DNA from: Parcubacteria bacterium C7867-004
GTDB lineage: Bacteria; Patescibacteria; Paceibacteria; UBA9973; UBA2103
NCBI GenBank assembly: GCA_001189075.1
Contig: LFCN01000006.1
Location: 496,001-560,000 of the forward strand
Direction of reading: 5' to 3'
Length of the DNA stretch: 64,000 nt
In this document: piece after piece, positions 51,483-59,020 of the stretch
Numbering within the stretch: position 1 is the first letter of the stretch
Layout: each line of letters opens with the position of its first letter
Position numbers and translations under genes: made by a program
Notes under the pieces: model-generated
What the model was told of the DNA's origin: nothing
Seen by the model: only the letters and a program-made list of their open reading frames with translations
Database searches by the model: none

Positions 51483-51887
51483 ATGCACAACGCAAGCTAC
51501 GAAGAAGCGACCCGACGCCACCTGGTTCTTTCGGCTCGCTACGGATTTCCCGGACTGAACAAGACGACCAGGGAAATCGCGCTTTCGGAGATCCGGGAAG
51601 CGATGCCACTCGGTTTCTATCGGCGCTACGATGGCCAGCAGTGCGAACTGCTCCATCTGGCCGTAGAGCATCCGAACGGCGCACTGGTGGCGGTGTATCG
51701 GGAGAACGAAACGGTCGTCGTTGAGAATGTCTTCACAATGGTCGGACCGTGCCAATGCCTGAAGCTCGGATTCCTGGCACCGATCAGGACCGACGGGTAT
51801 GAGGGCCCCCGCTACGTGTTCCAGCAATCTGCAGGAACAACCTTTGCTCGGGCAGCAGGCGGCCAGGTAGAACCCGCTCACGCGTAA
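51483..51887 (+). CDS. Hypothetical 134-residue protein under attenuator control
   Basis: Start set by GGGGAG 8 nt before the ATG. Soluble. The order of an N-terminal RRHLVLSARYG helix, ALSEIREAM, then R-rich and beta strands ending ALVAVYRENETVVVENVF resembles small RelE/barnase-like nuclease folds (H...R..G....I...I...R......AVY....VVT), but this is only a pattern by eye. Expression seems to depend on ribosome stalling at aromatic codons, so its product is expected when aromatic aminoacyl-tRNA runs low. Confidence 0.65.
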   Translation: MHNASYEEATRRHLVLSARYGFPGLNKTTREIALSEIREAMPLGFYRRYDGQQCELLHLAVEHPNGALVAVYRENETVVVENVFTMVGPCQCLKLGFLAPIRTDGYEGPRYVFQQSAGTTFARAAGGQVEPAHA

Positions 51888-51907
51888 CCCAAGATCCCAG
51901 AGTCTCT

Positions 51908-51941
51908 ACCCGCTGTCGGTCTCCGACAGCGGGTTTTCTTT
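51908..51941 (+). terminator. Intrinsic terminator
   Basis: CCCGCTGTCGG/CCGACAGCGGG perfect 11-bp stem with a 3-nt loop, then TTTTCTTTTCC. Confidence 0.95.
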
Positions 51942-51958
51942 TCCCCACTACTTCATAT

Positions 51959-51987
51959 TTGACAGGAATACCCGGAGCCGCTACGCT
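51959..51987 (+). promoter_or_regulatory. Promoter of the branched-chain-leader cassette
   Basis: TTGACA (51959-51964), 17-nt spacer, TACGCT (51982-51987). The leader ATG follows 7 nt later. Confidence 0.7.
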
Positions 51988-51994
51988 AATTCTG

Positions 51995-52090
51995 ATGACT
52001 CAAACGATTCAGTACGTCTTTCTCGGCATTCTACGTACCCTCGGCGTCCTTAGGACGGTCGGGGTTTCGATTGAGGTCTCTCCACGGTAA
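51995..52090 (+). CDS. Leader peptide rich in Ile/Leu/Val (attenuator)
   Basis: 31 codons, 12 of them Ile, Leu or Val (for example FLGILRTLGVLRTVGV), the composition of ilv/leu leader peptides. It also starts without a 5' UTR. Segment 52057-52072, within codons 21-26, can pair with 52111-52126 (8 bp plus 6 bp around a 2-nt mismatch), which excludes the terminator hairpin 52117-52139. Stalling at the earlier Ile/Leu/Val codons would favour antitermination. The downstream gene is unrelated to branched-chain synthesis. Confidence 0.68.
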   Translation: MTQTIQYVFLGILRTLGVLRTVGVSIEVSPR

Positions 52091-52116
52091 GCGAAGCGGA
52101 AAGAATTGAATCGAGC

Positions 52117-52143
52117 CCCCGACCGGAAACGGTATCGGGGGTT
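52117..52143 (+). terminator. Attenuator hairpin of the branched-chain-leader cassette
   Basis: CCCCCGA with TCGGGGG, extended inside by CCG-GAAA-CGG. Only TTT follows, so termination may need help or be partial. Confidence 0.55.
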
Positions 52144-52225
52144 TCGGCGTTACAGGGAACGCAGCGCACAAAACACGAAAGAGAGCGCCTGACTCTTTCA
52201 AAAAGTTTGCGGAGAGGAACTAGGG

Positions 52226-52636
52226 ATGAGGAATACCTTCGTAACCAATCGGGACGGCCTGCGCGTTCGGGATGACGTGTGGAACTACATGACTCGGCAG
52301 AGGGCCCACGAATTCACCACGATCTCCGGAAGCCTGGCAGTTCCGAGCCGTGAAGGGGTTGTTATCGCGCTCGTGCAGTGTGATCACATCCTTCCGACAA
52401 CGTTCGTCCGATCAGTGCCTAAGCAGGTCGGCGAGATCCTCGTCCCGCCGGCATGGGCCAGGCACGCTGACGAGATTGTCTATATCTCGCAGCCGAATCC
52501 GAAGCAGACGGAGAGGCCGCAACGGCACGAAGGCGGCAGATGCGCCAGCCAGAGACAAGAGTGCCGCTGCATCCATGCCGCCATCGAGACCATGATGACC
52601 TGGCCGTTCCAGAGACGCCGAGAACCAGTGGCGTAG
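52226..52636 (+). CDS. Hypothetical 136-residue protein under attenuator control
   Basis: Not recognised. Soluble; a beta-rich first half (ISGSLAVPSREGVVIALVQCDHILP, broken by turns) and a basic His/Arg/Cys-rich second half with CRCIHAAIETM. GGAGAGGAA precedes the ATG by 8 nt. The about 135-nt stretch between leader stop and gene holds the attenuator; the gene ends in a strong terminator. Confidence 0.65.
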   Translation: MRNTFVTNRDGLRVRDDVWNYMTRQRAHEFTTISGSLAVPSREGVVIALVQCDHILPTTFVRSVPKQVGEILVPPAWARHADEIVYISQPNPKQTERPQRHEGGRCASQRQECRCIHAAIETMMTWPFQRRREPVA

Positions 52637-52651
52637 CGAGGACGAAAACCC

Positions 52652-52686
52652 AAAGGCGACCCATACGGGCCGCCTTTTTTCTTTCC
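52652..52686 (+). terminator. Intrinsic terminator
   Basis: AAGGCG-CCC with GGG-CGCCTT, 4-nt loop, then TTTTTTCTTTCC. It sits between this cassette and convergent greA. Confidence 0.9.
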
Positions 52687-52702
52687 CTGCGTATGTTGAA
52701 AC

Positions 52703-53173
52703 TTAAGAAACCTTCTCGACGGTATACGTCTGCTTTCCGTTCGGCGTCTCGAACGTGAACACGTCACCCTTCTTCTTGCCCATGAGCGCAGCGCCGAGCG
52801 GTGATACGTGCGAGAGCTTGTGCACGCGCATATCAGCTTCTTCCGAACCGACGATCATGTACTCATGCGCGTCCCCGCTTCCGTCCTTTTTGATGGTTAC
52901 AGTGGAGCTGAACCCGACCACGTCCTTCTTCTTGCCATCAGTGACAATCTTTGCACGCTTCACCAGTTCCTCGAGCTTGCGGATGCGTTCTTCGGTTGCG
53001 GCTTGGAGCTCGCGTGCCTCCTGGTATTCTGCGTTCTCCGAGAGGTCGCCGAGCGAGCGAGCGTACTCGAGATTCTCCGCGATCTCGGTGCGGCGTACAG
53101 TCTTCAGGTTCTCGAGCTCCTTTATCATCTCGTCGAACTTTTCCTGGCTAACGACAGTATCCTGCTCGGTCAT
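52703..53173 (-). CDS. greA: Transcription elongation factor GreA
   Basis: 156 residues: N-terminal coiled coil with the acidic tip DLSENAEYQEARE that enters the RNA polymerase secondary channel, and the C-terminal FKBP-like domain with HVSPLGAALMGKKKGDVF. Promoter on the minus strand TTGACG-N16-TACAAT (53214-53241), about 40 nt upstream of the ATG. Confidence 0.96.
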   Translation of the reverse strand: MTEQDTVVSQEKFDEMIKELENLKTVRRTEIAENLEYARSLGDLSENAEYQEARELQAATEERIRKLEELVKRAKIVTDGKKKDVVGFSSTVTIKKDGSGDAHEYMIVGSEEADMRVHKLSHVSPLGAALMGKKKGDVFTFETPNGKQTYTVEKVS

Positions 53174-53213
53174 GTATGTAGTGAATGAATGATGAACGCT
53201 CTAAGTACTTGTA

Positions 53214-53241
53214 TTGTACGTGGCCACTTCTGCGCGTCAAT
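53214..53241 (-). promoter_or_regulatory. greA promoter
   Basis: On the minus strand TTGACG (53236-53241), 16-nt spacer, TACAAT (53214-53219), located between the mrdA stop and greA. Confidence 0.65.
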
Positions 53242-53272
53242 CGTCTCCCGCAGCCGCACAGAAGAAGGCTAG

Positions 53273-54946
53273 TTATTCGAAGTATTCTGGCGCCGTCCGC
53301 GCCATCTCCGACAGAGCCTGATGCACCACATAGATGCCTCCCGTTGCCGTTCCCGCCGGACCCTTCTCCATCACTACGACGTAGACGTACTTTGGCTTCT
53401 CGTACGGGAAGAACCCTACTGCCCACATGTTATAGAACTCGTTGTTGAATCCGAGCTGCGCCGTACCTGTCTTCCCCGCAATCGCTACCGGAAGATCATT
53501 GAGCCCGTGCGAGGTTCCTTCCGTGACGCCCATACGCATACCTTCGCGCGCGATTTGAAGCGCACCCCGGTCTATCTCGATCGACTGGCCTCCCGGTAGT
53601 GCTCCCTTGCGGACCGTAGGACGGACGAGCGTTCCGCCATTTGCTACCGCCGCAACCGCGCGAGCTGCCTCAAGCGGCGTTACCTGCATCGAGTACTGCC
53701 CTATAGCGGTGTGATAGGTGTTGCCGATGCGCCACGGCTCGTCATACGTCGCTTCTTTCCACGCCGGACTCGGAACGAACCCGGTCGCTTCCCCGGCAAG
53801 CTCGATGCCCGTCGGGCTCGTGAAGCCAAAGGTCTTGAACCAGTGATTAATGCGCTCAATACCGAGACCCTTCTGACCGCCGAAGCCGCCGCCCACCGTA
53901 TAGAAATACACGTCCGAAGACCACGCCACCGCACTGCGTGCGTTCATCGCGCCCAGCGTCTTCCAGTCCTTGAAGATAGTCGGCTTCGAGGGATCGTACT
54001 GGTTCGGCACGGAGATATAGCCGTTTGAGACGATAACCGTCTCCGGCGTAACTATGCCGTCGTTGAGTGCGCCGGCGACTTCCATCGGCTTCACGATTGA
54101 GCCCGGTGTATAGAGACCTGCCACCGCACGATCAAGGTATACCCGGCGGGAGTCCGACTGATACGCCGCTATGACGCTCGACGGACCTCCTGAAGAAAGC
54201 ACGTTCGGATCGTATTCCGGAAACGACACGAGTGCGTGTAGTTCTCCTGTCTCGACGTCCATGAGGATGGCTGAGCCTCCCTGGAACGGTATCTTCTCGG
54301 CGAGCCCTTTGATGGCGGTATCGAATGCGCGCTGCGCCCGAGCGTCAACCGAAAGCATGAGCGTCTTTCCGTTCTCTGCCGGCTTCACAGTCCCCTGCGA
54401 CTGTATCTCGCCAAGTGCATCTTCCTCGACAAGCAACGTGCCGTTCTTCCCTGAAAGCTCTGCGTTCATCGCAGCCTCCACACCGCTTAATCCTTTGATC
54501 TCAGTGTCATAGAAATTTCCCGAGGAGTCCTTCTTCGGATACGAGACATAGCCGAGCAGATGCGCGAATCCCGGTGTCTCATACACGCGACGTACGAACC
54601 CGCCCTCACCTGATTCGTTGTACACGAGAGGCGTGCCGTTCCGGTCGACGATAGCGCCGCGCTCGGCGAAGAGAACTTTCGGCGAGAGCCTATTGCGCTC
54701 GCTCTGGGCGGAATACTTCTCACCTTCCCGTACCTGGAGGTTCGCCGCCTGCACGCCGAGCGTCGTGAACATGAGCGCTATAACAAGACCGATAACCGCG
54801 AAGGTTCCGCTCGATATCGGCTTCTCAAGTCTGCCTTCGAGCGTACTCCGGTCGAACCCGGAGAGATTCGAGGAGTCGAGGAAAATCTCGTCGGGGTTCA
54901 GTTCGTACCCGCTATTTCTCTTACGAAAAAGACGCCACCGCTTCAT
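53273..54946 (-). CDS. mrdA: Elongation penicillin-binding protein 2
   Basis: Class B PBP of the rod system, 557 residues. Anchor helix near 50-70, dimer domain, transpeptidase domain with SIVK near 283 (YTPGSIVKP), the SSD variant of SxN that is usual in PBP2 (AWSSDVYFY) and KTG in AGKTGTAQL near 489. Overlaps mreD by 4 nt; last gene of the mre operon. Confidence 0.92.
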   Translation of the reverse strand: MKRWRLFRKRNSGYELNPDEIFLDSSNLSGFDRSTLEGRLEKPISSGTFAVIGLVIALMFTTLGVQAANLQVREGEKYSAQSERNRLSPKVLFAERGAIVDRNGTPLVYNESGEGGFVRRVYETPGFAHLLGYVSYPKKDSSGNFYDTEIKGLSGVEAAMNAELSGKNGTLLVEEDALGEIQSQGTVKPAENGKTLMLSVDARAQRAFDTAIKGLAEKIPFQGGSAILMDVETGELHALVSFPEYDPNVLSSGGPSSVIAAYQSDSRRVYLDRAVAGLYTPGSIVKPMEVAGALNDGIVTPETVIVSNGYISVPNQYDPSKPTIFKDWKTLGAMNARSAVAWSSDVYFYTVGGGFGGQKGLGIERINHWFKTFGFTSPTGIELAGEATGFVPSPAWKEATYDEPWRIGNTYHTAIGQYSMQVTPLEAARAVAAVANGGTLVRPTVRKGALPGGQSIEIDRGALQIAREGMRMGVTEGTSHGLNDLPVAIAGKTGTAQLGFNNEFYNMWAVGFFPYEKPKYVYVVVMEKGPAGTATGGIYVVHQALSEMARTAPEYFE

Positions 54947-55203
54947 CCCTCCATAATACGCGTCTTCACGAAACGATGCACCAGTATGGAAATGAGTGTT
55001 GCGGCCGCACCAAAAAGAAGAAAGAACGGTACGTTAGCTGCTCCCGGCGTGAAATACAGGATGTCCGCGAACGCGCCGAGTAGAAGGCCTGCGAGCGGGA
55101 ATGCGAGTGCGGAAAGGAACACTAACAAAGCCGATACCGGCCACGGGAAGAAGAAGAGCGCGAAGAACGCTATGACGGGAATCGCTCCGCGAAGCAGTAT
55201 CAT
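54943..55203 (-). CDS. mreD: Short MreD-like membrane protein
   Basis: Only 86 residues, about half of a usual MreD, with three hydrophobic segments and a GLLLGAFADILYF motif in the MreD style (GL..GL..D...). Called from position between mreC and mrdA and from topology. Coupled to mreC by an ATGA overlap; a longer frame upstream would run inside mreC. Confidence 0.7.
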   Translation of the reverse strand: MILLRGAIPVIAFFALFFFPWPVSALLVFLSALAFPLAGLLLGAFADILYFTPGAANVPFFLLFGAAATLISILVHRFVKTRIMEG

Positions 55204-55988
55204 GGGGTAAGAGTGACCCAGGTAACCGAGAACGGATTGAGCACCGGCTTCACCTCGACGCGTGAGCGGGGAGAGGACGGATCGTTGCCTACCGACACCA
55301 CGGTACCGATGGGAAGCGCGCCTGATCCGGGTACGAAGACCGTGTCGCCAACCATGATGCCGGATTCTCGCGCAGCCTCGAGCGAGAACGCGCCTGCGCC
55401 ACGACCGGAGAGCGTAACCGGAATACGCGTCTCTCCTACCCAAGCCTGAGTATCATGGCCCGGAGCGGAATACAGCACGACGCGCGCAGACTGATTCGCT
55501 GCGCTCTCGACCACGCCGAGCGGAACGCCTCCTGCACCGAATGCGCGCATGCCGGAAACAACACCGCTCGACTGCCCGGCATCGATCACGAGCACGTCAT
55601 AGGGCGATACCGGAGGACGCGTGAGGACGCCCGCGAGTATTCCCGGCGCTCGTTCGGTCCTCGTCCCGAGAAGCCGTTCGAAGTCGGCAGCTCTCGCCTC
55701 AAGAATCGCTTGCTGTGCTCGGAGCGATTCATTCTCAGACCGGAGCGCGGCTACTTCCCTCAAGAGCGCTCCCTTGTCTGCAAAGAAGGTCCCCGCATTC
55801 CCTGCTCCGGCAGTTAAGGCGTCTCCCGTCTTCCAGAACGGCATTGCCGCGAACGGGATTACGCCCGGGGCGAACGCACGCACGACGAATACGAGGAGTA
55901 TGAGCGCACCGATAGCGATACTCACGGGTCCGAGACCTCGTCCCGTGCCGAGCAACGAGTTACGCCTTCGGGAGGATAGCCGCTTCAT
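55200..55988 (-). CDS. mreC: Rod shape-determining protein MreC
   Basis: 262 residues: N-terminal helix (17-37), coiled coil (about 60-95, with LLREVAALRSENESLRAQQ) and the periplasmic beta domain (GVLTRPPVSPYDVLVIDAG, GAVGG-type loops, GTVVSVGNDPSS). Overlaps the end of mreB by 29 nt. Confidence 0.88.
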   Translation of the reverse strand: MKRLSSRRRNSLLGTGRGLGPVSIAIGALILLVFVVRAFAPGVIPFAAMPFWKTGDALTAGAGNAGTFFADKGALLREVAALRSENESLRAQQAILEARAADFERLLGTRTERAPGILAGVLTRPPVSPYDVLVIDAGQSSGVVSGMRAFGAGGVPLGVVESAANQSARVVLYSAPGHDTQAWVGETRIPVTLSGRGAGAFSLEAARESGIMVGDTVFVPGSGALPIGTVVSVGNDPSSPRSRVEVKPVLNPFSVTWVTLTP

Positions 55989-57015
55989 GGAGGAATGTGT
56001 CGGCCCACGGAGCCGGGTCTTCGGTTACGATGCCCGTACCCCGCACAACCGCAGTTAATGGGTCGCTTGCGATATGCACCGGCACGCCGAGCATCTTCGC
56101 GAGCAGCTCCGGAAGACCGCGCAGGAGCGCGCCGCCCCCGAATACCGTAACGCCGCGCTCGAGCACGTCGGAAAGCAATTCTGGCGGCGCTTTCTCGATA
56201 ACCTCCTTCATGGCTTCCATGAGGGCATCGAGCGAGGGCGCTACCGCTTCGCGTACATGGGAATCGGTGAGCATGATCTCGCGTGGAAGCCCAGTAGCCA
56301 GATCCCGGCCGCGCACCGCGCGCGAGAGCTCCTCGTCGAGCGGGAGCACCGCGCCGATCCCGATCTTCGTGTCTTCCGCCGTCTTCTCGCCGATCGCGAG
56401 CTGGAACTCGCTACGGACATACTCGATGATGTTGTCATTGAAACGATCGCCCGCGACCTGGGAGCTCTTCGAGGAGACCGATCCGCCGAGCGCGATGACC
56501 GCGATGTCAGTTGTGCCTGCACCGATATCGAGCACCATGGTGCCCACCGCTTCCATGATAGGAAGCTTCGCGCCAATAGCTCCTGCCATCGGTTCTTCGA
56601 GTATGAATACTTCGCGCGCGCCGGCGGTGAGCGCAGCATCACGCACCGCCCTTGATTCCACGTTTGTGACGCCGGTCGGGACGCCCACGACGACGCGAGG
56701 GCCAAAGAGGCGCGAGCGTCCGCCCTGGGCCTTGTTTATAAAATACGCGAGCAGTTCCTCCGTGACTTCGAAGTCGGAGATAACGCCGTGCGAGAGCGGG
56801 CGCACAGCGCGGATATGCGGCGGCGTCTTCCCGAGCATGGCCTTCGCTTCCTTCCCGACGGCAACCATTTGGCCGGTCTTCTCGTTCACCGTCACTACCG
56901 ACGGCTCCGCTATAACAATGCCGCGACCGCGCACGTAGACGAGTGTGTTGCCCGTTCCCAGGTCGATGCCGATATCGCTCGAGAAGAGCGAGCTGCGCGA
57001 GAATTTCTTAGCCAT
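55960..57015 (-). CDS. mreB: Rod shape-determining protein MreB
   Basis: Actin-like filament protein, 351 residues. Phosphate-1 loop IGIDLGTGNTLVY, phosphate-2 VLDIGAGTTDIAVIALGG and adenosine loop VFGGGALLRGLPELL. Organises the elongation machinery with MreC, MreD and PBP2 encoded next to it. Overlaps proS by 8 nt. Confidence 0.96.
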   Translation of the reverse strand: MAKKFSRSSLFSSDIGIDLGTGNTLVYVRGRGIVIAEPSVVTVNEKTGQMVAVGKEAKAMLGKTPPHIRAVRPLSHGVISDFEVTEELLAYFINKAQGGRSRLFGPRVVVGVPTGVTNVESRAVRDAALTAGAREVFILEEPMAGAIGAKLPIMEAVGTMVLDIGAGTTDIAVIALGGSVSSKSSQVAGDRFNDNIIEYVRSEFQLAIGEKTAEDTKIGIGAVLPLDEELSRAVRGRDLATGLPREIMLTDSHVREAVAPSLDALMEAMKEVIEKAPPELLSDVLERGVTVFGGGALLRGLPELLAKMLGVPVHIASDPLTAVVRGTGIVTEDPAPWADTFLHEAAILPKA

Positions 57016-58279
57016 GACGAACGGTTGCGCTAGTCGCGAACTCGATGAGCTCCTCGCGAGTGATGAGCTTAGTCTCGCCGTTCTTGCGATACGTTACTTC
57101 GAGCTTCCCGCTCTCGAGTGTCGACTTCCCAACGACGACGCGGCACGGGATGCCGATGAGGTCAGCATCAGCGAGCTTCTCTCCCGCTCGCGCGTCGCGA
57201 TCGTCATAGAGCGCTTCGACTCCGGCCTTCGCAAGATCTTCGTAGAGCGAATCAGCGTACGCTACCGCAGCCGGATCGTTCGGTACGAGCGAGACGATGT
57301 GCACGAGGAACGGCGCGACGGCCTCCGGCCAGACCATGCCCTTATCGTCAGCGAACACTTCGACGATGGTGCCCATGAGACGGGTGATACCGATGCCATA
57401 GGAGCCGAGGATAACCGGCTTCTCCTCTCCTGATTCATCCTTGTACATGAGGCCGAGCTGCTTCGATTTCACGTCGCCGAAGTTGAAGATATTTCCGACC
57501 TCGATAGCCTTCACCTCCTCGAGGTCTTCTCGCTTAACCTCAAGCTGCGCGAGGACCTCGTCGGTGAGCACTTCCTTATTGATAGCGATCTTCTTCTCGC
57601 GGTGGAGATATACCAGATCCTCACCCACGTCCGAAAGCGTCTGGAACTCATGGCTGAACTGCGTGAACGCGCCGCCGGACGCGACCGTGAGGAAGGTCCG
57701 ATCGCCGAGACCAGCGCGGTCGAAGATGCGCAGGTACGCTTCGATCACCGAGTCATAGAAGGCCTTATGCGTGGCTTCGTCGGTGTTGTACGAATACATG
57801 TCCTTCATCACGAACTCGCGTCCGCGCATGATGCCCGACTTCGCGCGCAACTCATTGCGGAGCTTCGTCTGGAACTGGTACGCGTACTTCGGAAGATCGC
57901 GATAGCTCTCGACGTACGACTTCATCATGTCGGTTATCGGCTCCTCGTGAGACCAGCCGAATCCGACTTCCGTTCCGTTCTTAAGTTCCGACTTGAACCA
58001 GACGTCGACGTTCTTGTCGTTCCATCGGTCAGTCGTCTCCCACAGTTCCTTGCGCTGGAGGGAGGTCATGATCATCTCCTGCCCTCCGACGGCATCCATC
58101 TCCTCGCGTACGACGCGCTTTATCTTGTCGATCACGCGCAGACCGAGCGGCAGGTACGCATATACGCCCGCCATCTCCTTATGCACGAACCCCGCACGTA
58201 TGAGCAGCTGGGCATTCTTCGCCTCCTCATCTTTTGGCGCCTCGCGCCTGGTCTTCGTGAACAGCTGACTTTGCCGCAT
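57008..58279 (-). CDS. proS: Prolyl-tRNA synthetase lacking the editing insertion
   Basis: Class II synthetase, 423 residues. LPLGLRVIDKIKRVVREEMD (motif 1 region), the MRGREFVMKDMYSY motif 2 and GSYGIGITRLMGTIVEV motif 3 are intact, followed by the anticodon-binding domain. The usual bacterial enzyme is about 565 residues with an INS editing domain; between motifs 2 and 3 only about 130 residues remain. First gene of the mre operon; TATACT (minus strand, 58289-58294) is 9 nt before the ATG. Confidence 0.94.
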   Translation of the reverse strand: MRQSQLFTKTRREAPKDEEAKNAQLLIRAGFVHKEMAGVYAYLPLGLRVIDKIKRVVREEMDAVGGQEMIMTSLQRKELWETTDRWNDKNVDVWFKSELKNGTEVGFGWSHEEPITDMMKSYVESYRDLPKYAYQFQTKLRNELRAKSGIMRGREFVMKDMYSYNTDEATHKAFYDSVIEAYLRIFDRAGLGDRTFLTVASGGAFTQFSHEFQTLSDVGEDLVYLHREKKIAINKEVLTDEVLAQLEVKREDLEEVKAIEVGNIFNFGDVKSKQLGLMYKDESGEEKPVILGSYGIGITRLMGTIVEVFADDKGMVWPEAVAPFLVHIVSLVPNDPAAVAYADSLYEDLAKAGVEALYDDRDARAGEKLADADLIGIPCRVVVGKSTLESGKLEVTYRKNGETKLITREELIEFATSATVRHG

Positions 58280-58333
58280 AGTCGAATCAGTATACGTCTC
58301 TCCGACTGCACGAGCAAAAAGGCTCCATCGAAT

Positions 58334-58389
58334 ATGACAAAGCTGTGTTTAATGCTATAAAAAGCCCGACCCGATCTTTCTAGATCGAA
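58334..58389 (+). promoter_or_regulatory. Promoter and 5' hairpin
   Basis: ATGACA (58334-58339), 16-nt spacer, TGC-TATAAA (58356-58361), then a CGATCT/AGATCG hairpin (58372-58387) before the ribosome site. Confidence 0.55.
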
Positions 58390-58415
58390 TACGAATCAGA
58401 CTTGGAGGAATGCCC

Positions 58416-58979
58416 GTGGGCAGGATTGTCACCATCACCGGAGCAACCGGGACCGGCAAGAGCGAGATCGTCCGGGTGCTGCTGACCGACCCGCTGCAAC
58501 GGATCGGGCTCATCCCTTGTTGTACGACGCGCCCACCAATCAAGAGCGATATCAGAGGCGAGTACCGGGAGGTCCTCAGTTTCGAGTCCATGAGTTTCGG
58601 AAACAGGAAACTCTATATCTGGGACACCTACCATAGCGGGGCTCAGTATGCATTGAGCATCTGCGACGTTGACCGTGCCCTCAAAAGCGATCACCAGTGG
58701 GTCATCATCCTGTCGCCCGAGCACGTCGAGAAGCTTTTCAGCTATTGTGCGCTTCTCAATCTCCGGAAGCAGATCCTTCCGATTTTTCTTGAAGCGCCGA
58801 CCCAGAAGACTCTGAGGCGCCGTATGGATAAGCGGGGTGACCCGCCCGACTTCATCCAATCAAGATTGGAGTCTGAACGGGAATGGACTTCTGTGGCAAA
58901 AGCCTCAGCCGTTCCCTTCCACTTCGTACCAAGTGGCACGTTCGAGAAGGTGCTCGTAAACGTATTCGAACTCGTGTGA
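58416..58979 (+). CDS. Guanylate-kinase-like P-loop protein
   Basis: 187 residues from a GTG whose GGAGG lies 7 nt upstream; an ATG two codons earlier touches the ribosome site. P-loop GATGTGKS at residues 9-16, then CCTTRPP and GEYREVLSFESM, following guanylate kinase order (TTRxPR, GExxGxxYxF), and a C-terminal RRRMDKRGD lid-like part. Several GMP-binding residues differ, so the substrate is uncertain. Own promoter and terminator: an accessory unit. Confidence 0.72.
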   Translation: MGRIVTITGATGTGKSEIVRVLLTDPLQRIGLIPCCTTRPPIKSDIRGEYREVLSFESMSFGNRKLYIWDTYHSGAQYALSICDVDRALKSDHQWVIILSPEHVEKLFSYCALLNLRKQILPIFLEAPTQKTLRRRMDKRGDPPDFIQSRLESEREWTSVAKASAVPFHFVPSGTFEKVLVNVFELV

Positions 58980-58989
58980 GTCACGCCCT

Positions 58990-59020
58990 AACTGCATCTC
59001 CGGATGCGGTTTTTCTTTAC
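58990..59020 (+). terminator. Intrinsic terminator
   Basis: GCATC/GATGC stem, then TTTTTCTTT. Confidence 0.75.

Noticed and set aside
58334..58360. Eight-codon leader peptide before the guanylate-kinase-like gene
   Set aside because: The ORF overlaps the -35/-10 region and would not be transcribed.
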